In this document: positions 1 to 5,678 of the stretch, piece by piece
How the letters are laid out: the number at the start of each line of letters is the position of its first letter
Position numbering within the stretch: position 1 is the first letter of the stretch
From: Chloroflexia bacterium
Lineage (GTDB): Bacteria; Chloroflexota; Chloroflexia; QHBQ01; JADMIH01
Assembly: GCA_025927935.1 (NCBI GenBank)
Contig: JAICKM010000473.1
Coordinates: 1 to 5,678, forward strand
Direction of reading: 5' to 3'
DNA: 5,678 nucleotides
Position numbers and translations under genes: made by a program
Notes under the pieces: generated by a model
The model's database searches: none
What the model saw: the letters and a program-made list of their open reading frames with translations, nothing else
What the model was told of the DNA's origin: nothing

Positions 1-2
1 CT

Positions 3-617
3 AAGCATAATATCACTTGGATCGAACCTACTATCCACGATTGGCTGATTGATCTTGACCAAGGGCGAAATCTATGCCCTGAATTATCTGGTCTTCCGTG
101 GCTTCAAGGCAAGATCCCTGTCACGCCTGAGTACGAAACCTCGGAGTATTCTGTCGGCAATGAATGGACCGTCCACCTAGCCTTTTATATCTATCCAGCA
201 AGTGCAACTGGCGTAAGCGCGAAAGTGCAAAATTTGTACCTTCTCCAACAAATGCTTCATCCAGTCATTGCAGCAGAAGCATGGCCTGCGTTCCTTCGCG
301 CTGACTATGATGCTGCGGTGTTTCAAGCCTTCAAAGAAGTCGAAGTTGCTGTACGAACTAAAGGAAATTTTGATGCGAGAGATATTGGTACTGATCTAAT
401 GCGAAAGGCCTTTCACGAGACAAGTGGCCCATTAGCCAATAGCAGTCTACCAATCGCAGAGAGACAAGCCATATCTTCTCTGTTTGCAGGAGCTATTGGG
501 ATATATAAAAATCCCCATAGCCATAGGACCATTCTTATCTCAGATCCAATAGAGGCAGTTGAAAAGATTATACTTGCCAGTCGGCTCATGAAGATTGTTG
601 ATACTCTCTCGCCTTAG
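3..617 (+). CDS. TIGR02391/Ymh-like hypothetical protein, 5'-truncated by window edge
   Basis: The frame is open from position 3 to the TAG at 615-617, giving 204 residues with no stop. The GTG at 225 is therefore an internal valine codon, not a convincing start, and the true start lies left of the window. The C-terminal ~120 residues show the pattern I associate with the TIGR02391 family: HPVI, then an FLRADYDAAVFQAFKEVE helix (residues 97-114), GTDLMRKAF, LFAGAIGIYKNPHSHR (160-175), and a final helix with ASRLMKIVD. Family members usually carry RNPxAH at the KNPHSH site, which resembles the R-x4-6-H motif of HEPN RNases; here lysine replaces arginine. The first ~75 visible residues match nothing I recognise. 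GC is about 46%, far below the neighbours, which suggests acquisition by transfer. The gene converges on the GT39 gene with a 12 bp gap. Family assignment is from memory of the motif pattern; molecular function is unknown. Confidence 0.8.
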   Translation, partial: KHNITWIEPTIHDWLIDLDQGRNLCPELSGLPWLQGKIPVTPEYETSEYSVGNEWTVHLAFYIYPASATGVSAKVQNLYLLQQMLHPVIAAEAWPAFLRADYDAAVFQAFKEVEVAVRTKGNFDARDIGTDLMRKAFHETSGPLANSSLPIAERQAISSLFAGAIGIYKNPHSHRTILISDPIEAVEKIILASRLMKIVDTLSP

Positions 618-629
618 TCCAACACAAGT

Positions 630-3101
630 TTAAGGACCCGTACCAGGCTGGAGCGGCCCGTCCAGCGGCAGGTAATACGGTTGGCGATCCGGGAAGCTGG
701 GCATCAGCGCCGCGTTGCCGCCGCCGCCGACATCCCGCGCGTAGATCACCGGGCCGCGCAGCAGCGGATCGTTGGCGAAGAAGACTTTGCCATAGTCGCG
801 GCGGGGGAAGGCCGGGTTGAGGGCAACAAACACCACGGCGTGGTCCAGGTGGGCGGCTTCCACGCGCTGCAAGGCCGATGCATCCACGTCGTTGTAGCCG
901 GTGTAGGCGCGCACCTGGCCGGGCATGACCTGGGCCAGGTTAAACACGACGAGCAGGCCCACGGCGAGCGCCGTGGGCGCCAGCGCCGCCCATGATGCCC
1001 GGCGCCGCCCGCTGCCGGCGCGGCCCAGCAAGACCCCTGCGCCCCGCCCCAATAACTGCACCCCCCGCCCGCTCAGCAACAGCAGGAAGGGCAGCCCTTC
1101 GTACCAGTAGCGCGCGCCGTAGATCGTCGTGGAGGACCACCAGGCGAAGTAGATCGCTACTAGCCCCAGGAAGCCGCCGAGCAGGAACAGGTCCCAACGC
1201 GCCTGCCGCCAACGGCTGCCCACCGTGCCCACCAGGGCGATCAGCAGCGGGGCCAGGGCCAGCGTGGGCGGCCAGCCGAACAGGTCGCCTTGCAGGGTAC
1301 GCAGGTAAACCAGGGCGTTGTAGAGACCAAGCGCGGGCGTGTGGCCCGCCGGTTCCGGCCCGAAGCCGGGGCCGAAGCCCAGCCGGTCGTAGCTGCCGAC
1401 CAGTTCCTGGGCCAGCTTGAAGGGCGAGCCGAGCAGGGCCTGGTTGACGACCCCCAGCACCACCAGCGGCGGCAGCGCGCCCGCGACCATAAGCGCGTAG
1501 GGCGCCACGCGGGCGATCAGTTGTCGCGTGCCACCGGGGGCCGCGCGGCGGGCGCGCCTCCAGGCCCGCACCCCACCCGCGATGTCGATCAGGCTCCAGA
1601 CGAAGAAGGGCAGCGCCACGCCCAGCGCCGTGGCCTCGCGGCTGATAAATGCCCAGGACAGGCCGAAGCCGGTGCCGAGACTCAGCAGCGCGGTCCGCCA
1701 ATCTAGCCCCAGGAAGCGGCGGGCCGCAGCGGGGGGGGGCGGCACCGTCTTCAGCCACACAAAGCAGTAGACCGCCGCCATGAGGGCGAACATGGTCGAA
1801 GTGTGCGACATGAACGAGCCGGCCATGAACAGGAGAAACGGCGAGGTCAGGCCGAGCAGCGCCGCCCAGAACCCGGCCGCCGGGCCATAGAGCCGCCGTC
1901 CGGTCGCGTAGACCAGGGCCAGCGTGCCGCCCGCACAGAGCGGATTGATGCTCCAGGGGATGCCCGCCCAGACGCCGGGCACCAGCAAGAGCGGCCAGCC
2001 CGGCGGATACTTGGTGAACCAGCGTCCATCGGTGATCAGGATAAAGCCCTGCTCGAAGAAGTAGGGGCGGGGCGGCGCGGGCACCGCCGCGCGGGCCAGG
2101 GCGAAGATCTTGGCCTGCCAGACATAAGCCACGTCGTCCTGTACATGGGGGATGCCCTGCAACGGCCCCAGGCAGATGGCCGCCGCCGCCACCAGCCCGG
2201 CCAGCCCGAAGCCCAGCGCCGGGAGCCAGTGCCGCCACGAGCGGGCAGCTTCGGGCGGGTCCGCCGGATCGGGCGCGGCGACCGGGGCGGCTGCCCGCGC
2301 CATGCCCTGGCGTCCGAGCAGGGCGCGCCACAGCAGCGCCAGGCCGCCCACCACCCCGACCAGCAGCAGCGCGCCGGTGAGGGCAATCGCCAGTTCCTGC
2401 ACCAGATCGGTCAGCCCGGCCCAGAAGCTGGGGCGATAGACATCGCCGTCGATCAGCGTGGTCGGCACACCATGGCTCACGCGCCACCAGCCGGTATTGC
2501 GGCGCTCCGGGCGGATGATGAAGGCATACCCGTCCTGCGCGGCGTCCATGTGGATGAACAGGCCCGCCGGGACCCGCCCGCCCACGAGTTCGGCATAGAA
2601 ACGGGCGTCCGGGCCATTGTGGCTGCCGGGATCGACGGCGGCGGTTGCCGCGCTGCCCGTGGGATCGCCGTACAGGATCTGCCAGGACGCGGGCTGATAG
2701 GTGCCGCCGCCCGGTGCCCCTTTAGGGGCAGGCGCGGGCAGGGCCGTCCAATAGGCGCGCGGGCGGGCCAGTTGCAGGGCTTCGCCGAGGCGGCCCCAGC
2801 TTACCAGCGGGGCCTGGGGATCGGCGGGCGTGTAATAGAGCGAGTCGCTGAGCGCGGCCAGGTACCAGCCGAAGTGCCCGCCCGTCGCCGCCTCGGCGGG
2901 CGAGAGCTTTAGGGTCAGGCGGTCGTCGTTCACGCGAGCCACGGCGCCATCGGCGGTGATCGTGACCTGCACTACGGTACGGCTCGGCGCCGCCAGGGCC
3001 ACGCCCCAGGCGATCCCGGTCGCCAGCAGCAGCGCCAGCATCCCGGCCACCAGCGCACGGGGCCATGCGCCCGTGCCTATCTGCCTTCTATTTTCCCACA
3101 T
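630..3101 (-). CDS. GT39/ArnT-like polytopic membrane glycosyltransferase with N-terminal exoplasmic domain
   Basis: Probably transfers a sugar from a polyprenyl-phosphate donor to a lipid, glycan or protein on the outer face of the membrane; donor and acceptor are unknown. Numbering from the ATG at 3101: TM1 at ~17-39 after a basic N-terminus, a soluble ~190-residue exoplasmic region, TM2 at ~235-259, an Ala/Pro-rich cytoplasmic linker, then TM3 and a loop with HVQDDVAYVW (DD at 322-323), which matches the catalytic acidic pair in the first exoplasmic loop of the GT39/GT83 clan. YPPGWPLLL, MSHTSTMF and ARYWYEGLPFLLLL are also typical. About 13 TM segments are followed by a ~95-residue soluble C-terminus. 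An in-frame GTG at 3164 would add 21 residues. I prefer 3101 because 3102-3164 is only ~43% GC and the ATG start gives a classic signal-anchor, though no clear Shine-Dalgarno precedes either start. Codons 455-457 are a C9 tract. The stop is TAA at 632-630. Confidence 0.85.
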   Translation of the reverse strand: MWENRRQIGTGAWPRALVAGMLALLLATGIAWGVALAAPSRTVVQVTITADGAVARVNDDRLTLKLSPAEAATGGHFGWYLAALSDSLYYTPADPQAPLVSWGRLGEALQLARPRAYWTALPAPAPKGAPGGGTYQPASWQILYGDPTGSAATAAVDPGSHNGPDARFYAELVGGRVPAGLFIHMDAAQDGYAFIIRPERRNTGWWRVSHGVPTTLIDGDVYRPSFWAGLTDLVQELAIALTGALLLVGVVGGLALLWRALLGRQGMARAAAPVAAPDPADPPEAARSWRHWLPALGFGLAGLVAAAAICLGPLQGIPHVQDDVAYVWQAKIFALARAAVPAPPRPYFFEQGFILITDGRWFTKYPPGWPLLLVPGVWAGIPWSINPLCAGGTLALVYATGRRLYGPAAGFWAALLGLTSPFLLFMAGSFMSHTSTMFALMAAVYCFVWLKTVPPPPAAARRFLGLDWRTALLSLGTGFGLSWAFISREATALGVALPFFVWSLIDIAGGVRAWRRARRAAPGGTRQLIARVAPYALMVAGALPPLVVLGVVNQALLGSPFKLAQELVGSYDRLGFGPGFGPEPAGHTPALGLYNALVYLRTLQGDLFGWPPTLALAPLLIALVGTVGSRWRQARWDLFLLGGFLGLVAIYFAWWSSTTIYGARYWYEGLPFLLLLSGRGVQLLGRGAGVLLGRAGSGRRRASWAALAPTALAVGLLVVFNLAQVMPGQVRAYTGYNDVDASALQRVEAAHLDHAVVFVALNPAFPRRDYGKVFFANDPLLRGPVIYARDVGGGGNAALMPSFPDRQPYYLPLDGPLQPGTGP
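1731..1739. repeat. G9/C9 mononucleotide tract inside the GT39 gene
   Basis: Nine consecutive G on the + strand are nine C on the coding strand and form three CCC proline codons within a PPPP run. This run lies in a loop of the membrane glycosyltransferase, probably cytoplasmic, between TM segments. Length change by one base would shift the frame and remove the C-terminal half of the protein. Such tracts drive phase variation in glycosyltransferase genes of some bacteria, but in a ~70% GC gene a tract this long may also be chance. The frame is intact as sequenced. Confidence 0.9.
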
Positions 3102-3246
3102 ACGCACGTAGCATAACACAAACGCGCAAAAATATCCTGATTCGCGGTTTTGTTCACTATGCACAATTTTTACCGCGCGCAGATTGTTTGTCGTGCCGTA
3201 GACTCGTTTCCCAAAAGGATCGATAGTAGGGAAGGGAGAGATATTT

Positions 3247-3321
3247 GTGCAGAGCGACTATGAACCCGTGAGCAGCGCCTGCACGTGTAGAGTTACGTCC
3301 TTGCAGTTAGGGAGGGAATGA
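3247..3321 (+). CDS. Candidate 24-codon leader ORF, in frame upstream of glnA
   Basis: A GTG at 3247 is preceded by AAGGGAG (3232-3238) at 8 nt spacing, a good ribosome binding site. It opens 24 codons (beginning MQSDYEPVSS) ending at TGA 3319-3321. The ORF is in the same frame as glnA: only CAG CGT separates its stop from the glnA ATG at 3328, and its last codons cover the glnA Shine-Dalgarno sequence. Ribosomes finishing here could affect glnA initiation. The peptide resembles nothing I know and is not enriched in glutamine (two Gln). It could equally be a chance ORF, since short open stretches are common. Confidence 0.25.
   Translation: MQSDYEPVSSACTCRVTSLQLGRE
3279..3306 (+). promoter_or_regulatory. 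Possible weak hairpin in the glnA leader
   Basis: CTGCACGT at 3279-3286 can pair with ACG (3295-3297) and TGCAG (3302-3306), giving an 8-bp stem with an 8-nt loop and a 4-nt bulge (TCCT). It ends 3 nt before the glnA Shine-Dalgarno sequence, so it could influence its access. The bulge makes it weak, and no known riboswitch class is recognised. Confidence 0.2.
3309..3316 (+). promoter_or_regulatory. glnA ribosome binding site (AGGGAGGG)
   Basis: This strong anti-16S match contains GGAGG at 3311-3315. Its spacing to the glnA ATG at 3328 is 12 nt, which is longer than usual. Another ATG at 3318 is too close (2 nt) and out of frame with glnA. The in-frame TGA at 3319-3321 rules out any glnA start upstream of 3322, so 3328 is the best start despite the spacing. 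Confidence 0.65.
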
Positions 3322-3327
3322 CAGCGT

Positions 3328-4779
3328 ATGGTACTGATAAGCGACGAAAAAGCGCTCTTTGGCGCGACCAGCACCGAAGAGGTTTTTGAATTATGCCGGG
3401 CGAACGGGATTAAGATGGTGGATGTCAAGTTCACCGATCTCCCCGGTGGCTGGCAGCACTTCACTATCCCCGTCGACGAACTGAGCGAAAGCTGCTTCAG
3501 CGAAGGTTTGGGCTTCGACGGTTCCTCGATCCGCGGCTTCCAGCATATCCACGAATCCGACATGTTGCTCCGGCTCGATGCCGCCACAGCCTTTGTCGAT
3601 CCCGTGCTGCGCGTGCCCACGTTGAGCATCATCGGCGATGTGTACGACCCGATCAGCGGCGAGCCTTATGGGCGCGACCCCCGCCTGATCGCCCGGCGCG
3701 CCGAAGAATATCTGCAGAGCACGCAGATCGCCACCACCAGCTATTGGGGGCCGGAAGCCGAGTTCTATATCTTCAACTCGCTCCGCTTTGACCAGACCTC
3801 GAACTCGGGTTATTACTTCATCGACAGCGAGGAAGGCATCTGGAACTCCGGCAAGGACGGCGGCAATCAGGGCTTCCGCCCGCGCTATAAGGAAGGCTAC
3901 TTCCCCGTGCCGCCGACGGACAAGTTGCAAGATCTGCGGTCCGAGATCGTCCTGGCGCTGCAAGACGCGGGCATCCGCGTCGAGACGCAGCACCATGAAG
4001 TAGGCACCGCCGGGCAGGCCGAGATCGATATGCGGTTCGACACCCTGGTCAATATGGCCGACAAGGTGATGAAGTACAAGTATATCGTCAAGAACGTCTG
4101 CGCGCAGGCGGGCTATGTTGCCAACTTTATGCCCAAGCCGCTCTTCGGCGACAACGGGTCCGGCATGCACGTCCACCAGAGCCTGTGGAACCTGGAGCAG
4201 CCGCTGTTCGCCGACACGAGCGGGTACGCGGGCCTGAGCGATACCGCCCGCTACTACATCGGCGGGCTGCTGAAGCACGCCCCCGCGCTGCTGGCGCTGG
4301 CCGCGCCGACGACCAACAGCTATCGCCGCCTGGTGCCGGGCTACGAAGCGCCGATCAACCTGGTCTATTCCAAGCGCAACCGGTCGGCCTGCGTGCGCAT
4401 CCCGATGTACTCGGAGAACCCGAAAGCCAAGCGCATCGAGTTCCGCGCGCCCGACCCGTCCTGCAACCCGTATCTGACCTTCGCCGCCCTGCTCATGGCC
4501 GGGATCGACGGCATCCGCAACCAGATCGAGCCGCCTGCACCGGTCGACGAGGATATCTACGAACTGGACCCGGCGAAAAAGCTGGACATTCGCTCCACGC
4601 CCGGCTCCCTGGAAGCCGTGCTGGACGCGCTGGCCGCCGACCATGCGTTCCTGCTCGAAGGCGGGGTCTTCAGCGCCGACCTGATCGAGTCCTGGATCAG
4701 CTACAAGCGCGAACGCGAACTGGCGCCCGTGCAGTTGCGCCCGCACCCCTACGAGTTTTTCCTGTACTCGGACGTGTAG
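3328..4779 (+). CDS. glnA: Glutamine synthetase, type I-beta
   Basis: Cytoplasmic enzyme joining glutamate and ammonia to glutamine with ATP, the central step of ammonium assimilation; the family forms dodecamers. The 483-residue length fits GSI (E. coli 469). N-terminal beta-grasp domain: GFDGSS at 62-67 (Asp64 corresponds to the ammonium-site Asp50 of E. coli). Catalytic domain: GPEAEF with metal ligands Glu143 and Glu145, [11 protein letters not shown] (Glu224, Glu232), GSGMHVHQS (His281), [13 protein letters not shown] with the Glu340 flap residue, NRSACVRIP, and IEFRAPDP (Glu371, Arg373). The ~150-195 stretch (SEEGIWNSG...[13 protein letters not shown]) matches the insertion typical of GSI-beta. 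[10 protein letters not shown] places Tyr411 where E. coli Tyr397 is adenylylated, so control by a GlnE-type adenylyltransferase is plausible. The GSI-alpha feedback-inhibition features of Bacillus are not expected. The gene stands alone on its strand and is followed by a terminator. All catalytic residues checked are present. Confidence 0.98.
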   Translation: MVLISDEKALFGATSTEEVFELCRANGIKMVDVKFTDLPGGWQHFTIPVDELSESCFSEGLGFDGSSIRGFQHIHESDMLLRLDAATAFVDPVLRVPTLSIIGDVYDPISGEPYGRDPRLIARRAEEYLQSTQIATTSYWGPEAEFYIFNSLRFDQTSNSGYYFIDSEEGIWNSGKDGGNQGFRPRYKEGYFPVPPTDKLQDLRSEIVLALQDAGIRVETQHHEVGTAGQAEIDMRFDTLVNMADKVMKYKYIVKNVCAQAGYVANFMPKPLFGDNGSGMHVHQSLWNLEQPLFADTSGYAGLSDTARYYIGGLLKHAPALLALAAPTTNSYRRLVPGYEAPINLVYSKRNRSACVRIPMYSENPKAKRIEFRAPDPSCNPYLTFAALLMAGIDGIRNQIEPPAPVDEDIYELDPAKKLDIRSTPGSLEAVLDALAADHAFLLEGGVFSADLIESWISYKRERELAPVQLRPHPYEFFLYSDV

Positions 4780-4795
4780 GGCCGCGCCGGAAACC

Positions 4796-4833
4796 AAAAA
4801 GCCGCCGCAGGTTCTCTGCGGCGGCTTTTCTTT
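4796..4833. terminator. Bidirectional intrinsic terminator between glnA and the HAD gene
   Basis: A perfect 10-bp stem, GCCGCCGCAG (4801-4810) with CTGCGGCGGC (4816-4825), encloses the 5-nt loop GTTCT. It is preceded by AAAAA and followed by TTTTCTTT. Read on the + strand it ends glnA 16 nt after its stop codon; read on the minus strand it gives the same stem followed by TTTTT and ends the GT4-HAD operon. The symmetric A/T flanks fit a shared terminator for convergent genes. Confidence 0.93.
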
Positions 4834-4853
4834 GCGCGATCAGGGGCGCGGAG

Positions 4854-5414
4854 TTAATCAACCCCCACCAGGCGGGCGATATCGGCGAAGCTACGCACCT
4901 CGGCGGGATTACCCATCTGCGCGAAGCGCGTGCCCACGGCGGCGGCCATGGCGCGATAGCGCGCCTCCGGATCGTCGTCCACAAAGAGGACGCTTTCCGG
5001 CGCCGTCTGGCGTCCGGCGGCTTCCTCGGCGGCCAGGATCGTGCGCAGCATCGCCGCCTTGTCGCTGCTCCACTCGCCCACCACCTGGCTGAACAGCGGC
5101 AGCAGCCCGAAGGCAGTCAGCAGGCTGCGGATAGGCGCCGCGTGGTTCCAGCTTGCCATTGCCAGGCGGACGCCTCGCCCGTGGAGGTCGGCCAGCACAG
5201 CGCGGGCGCCCGGCGCCAGCCGGAAGCGCACCCCGTCGTCGCGGATCGCCAGGTCGGGGTCCTGGGCATCGGGGCGGAACGTGAAATCCGCCGAGCCGTC
5301 CGGATCGTCCAAAACGCGCTCAGAGCAGCAAATCACGTCTACGGGGTGCCAGAGCGTATGGTCGCCATCGAGCACGATCAGCCGGATGGGGACCGTGGGC
5401 GCTACACCACGCAT
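4854..5414 (-). CDS. HAD-superfamily phosphatase, MDP-1/HAD-IIIC-like
   Basis: Predicted cytoplasmic Mg2+-dependent phosphohydrolase of 186 residues; the substrate is not known. All four HAD motifs are visible: motif I VLDGDHTLW (nucleophile Asp16, acid/base Asp18), motif II MASWN (Ser88), motif III Lys119 in DKAAML, and motif IV VLFVDDDPEAR (Asp146-148). The TLW after motif I, the short distance between motifs I and II with only a small cap-like insertion, and the total length resemble magnesium-dependent phosphatase-1 (HAD-IIIC). Members of that group act on protein tyrosine phosphate or sugar-related phosphates, so specificity cannot be assigned. The ATG at 5414 is preceded by GGGAG at 5 nt and no other start lies before motif I. 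The gene overlaps the upstream GT4 gene by 13 bp and converges on glnA across the shared terminator. Confidence 0.9.
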   Translation of the reverse strand: MRGVAPTVPIRLIVLDGDHTLWHPVDVICCSERVLDDPDGSADFTFRPDAQDPDLAIRDDGVRFRLAPGARAVLADLHGRGVRLAMASWNHAAPIRSLLTAFGLLPLFSQVVGEWSSDKAAMLRTILAAEEAAGRQTAPESVLFVDDDPEARYRAMAAAVGTRFAQMGNPAEVRSFADIARLVGVD

Positions 5415-5678
5415 GGCGACTCCCGGTTGGCGCGGCTGTGGATCTGCTCATCGTAGAGATCGCACATCCGGTCGGCAATGCGGCCCCAGGCAAAGTCCCG
5501 CGCGTAGGCCGCGGCCTGCACGCCCATCGCCTGGCGTTCGCAATCATTCTGCAACGTCGCGTGGATCTGCATCGCCAGGGCGGTCGGCTCCTCCTCCGGC
5601 ACCAGGATGCCCGTTTCGCCGTCCTTGACCAGCCGGGCCAGCCCGCCTACGCGCGAGGCGACGACCGGCGTGCCGCAG
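5402..5678 (-). CDS. GT4-family glycosyltransferase, C-terminal part (5' end beyond window)
   Basis: The frame is open from the right edge (first full codon at 5677) to TAG at 5404-5402, giving the last 91 residues. The visible start CGTPVVASRVGG, followed by LVKDGETGILVPEEEP, is the classic C-terminal nucleotide-sugar binding region of GT-B fold GT4 enzymes (G-x-P-V-V-A, then DGxTGxLVP, with the second E of the usual E-x7-E motif probably represented here as GGLARLVKD, lacking the usual Glu). A terminal helical segment (AAAYARDFAWGRIADRMCDLYDE) is also typical of the family. It would transfer a sugar from a nucleotide-sugar donor in the cytoplasm, likely for envelope glycan or glycolipid; acceptor unknown. 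The GTG at 5602 is an internal valine codon, not the start. It overlaps the HAD gene by 13 bp as the upstream member of an operon. Confidence 0.9.
   Translation of the reverse strand, partial: CGTPVVASRVGGLARLVKDGETGILVPEEEPTALAMQIHATLQNDCERQAMGVQAAAYARDFAWGRIADRMCDLYDEQIHSRANRESPCVV
5420..5424 (-). promoter_or_regulatory. Ribosome binding site of the HAD gene (GGGAG)
   Basis: GGGAG reads 5424 to 5420 on the minus strand, 5 nt before the ATG at 5414. It lies inside the end of the GT4 coding sequence, which supports the chosen HAD start and translational coupling between the two genes. Confidence 0.6.

Larger units (their letters stand above)
3102..3327. promoter_or_regulatory. Divergent intergenic region between the GT39 gene and glnA
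   Basis: These ~226 bases separate two divergently transcribed genes and should carry the promoters of both. Bases 3121-3300 are about 49% GC by hand count, against ~65-70% in the flanking genes, as expected for a non-coding regulatory stretch. I could not find a convincing -35/-10 pair for glnA. On the minus strand a TATGCT (3115-3110) lies 8 nt before the ATG at 3101, which would fit a nearly leaderless transcript, but no matching -35 element is visible. The region also holds the candidate leader ORF, hairpin and ribosome binding site listed separately. Confidence 0.55.

Noticed and set aside
225..617. Treating the GTG at 225 as the start of the left-edge gene
   Set aside because: The same frame is open and protein-like back to position 3, and no clear Shine-Dalgarno precedes 225. 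It is an internal valine codon of a gene cut by the window edge.
940..2487. A 515-codon minus-strand open frame in another phase of the GT39 gene
   Set aside because: It is an out-of-phase shadow with Arg/Gly/Ala-rich composition and no membrane or catalytic pattern.
1803..2912. A 369-codon + strand open frame opposite the GT39 gene
   Set aside because: The translation is low-complexity and rich in Arg, Gly, Ala and Gln with no motif, whereas the minus strand encodes a coherent membrane enzyme.
3165..3320. Sigma-70-type promoter or known riboswitch for glnA
   Set aside because: No -35/-10 pair with acceptable match and spacing was found, and no known riboswitch or glutamine-sensing RNA pattern is recognisable.
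3391..4797. A 468-codon open frame antisense to glnA
   Set aside because: It lies wholly across a certain glnA gene. GC-rich codon bias commonly leaves the opposite strand open, and its translation shows no recognisable domain.
4185..5456. A 423-codon + strand open frame crossing the end of glnA, the terminator and the HAD gene
   Set aside because: It runs through a strong terminator hairpin and shadows two well-supported genes, and its translation is Arg/Ala/Gly-rich without motifs.
1..5678. CRISPR array, tRNA, insertion sequence or a new multi-gene defence system
   Set aside because: No repeat-spacer periodicity, cloverleaf, transposase or terminal inverted repeats are visible. Only one gene, the partial one at the left edge, has an accessory character.

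Overview
The window reads as an ordinary GC-rich bacterial chromosome segment with one compositionally foreign gene at its left edge. The GC-rich part holds a type I-beta glutamine synthetase, a large GT39/ArnT-type membrane glycosyltransferase, a GT4-type glycosyltransferase and a HAD phosphatase. This mix, the codon bias and the style of the GlnA sequence ([19 protein letters not shown]) fit a Chloroflexota-like organism. That placement is an inference from gene style only, because no rRNA or other phylogenetic marker is present.

Layout, left to right. (1) Positions 3-617 (+) are the 3' part of a gene that runs off the left edge. By hand count the first 600 bases are about 46% GC, while the next gene is about 70% GC where sampled. 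Its C-terminal half looks like the TIGR02391 (Ymh-like) hypothetical family, which is often found in phage and accessory regions. (2) Only 12 bp away and convergent, 630-3101 (-) encodes a polytopic GT39/PMT-like glycosyltransferase with an extra N-terminal exoplasmic domain and a 9-base C tract in its coding strand. (3) Positions 3102-3327 are an AT-richer divergent intergenic region. It contains a candidate 24-codon leader ORF in frame with glnA, a possible weak hairpin and the glnA Shine-Dalgarno sequence. (4) Positions 3328-4779 (+) are glnA, complete, with the adenylylation tyrosine. (5) Positions 4796-4833 form a strong, nearly symmetric hairpin that can terminate transcription from both sides. 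(6) On the minus strand, a GT4 glycosyltransferase (5402 to beyond the right edge, 5' part missing) overlaps by 13 bp with a downstream HAD phosphatase (4854-5414). This is a short, probably translationally coupled operon that converges on glnA.

Functionally, glnA assimilates ammonium. The two glycosyltransferases point to cell-envelope glycan or glycolipid synthesis, but nothing shows that they act together. I saw no CRISPR array, transposase, tRNA, rRNA or recognisable new multi-gene system. The most unusual points are the low-GC TIGR02391-like gene, the in-frame leader ORF ahead of glnA, and the homopolymer in the GT39 gene.
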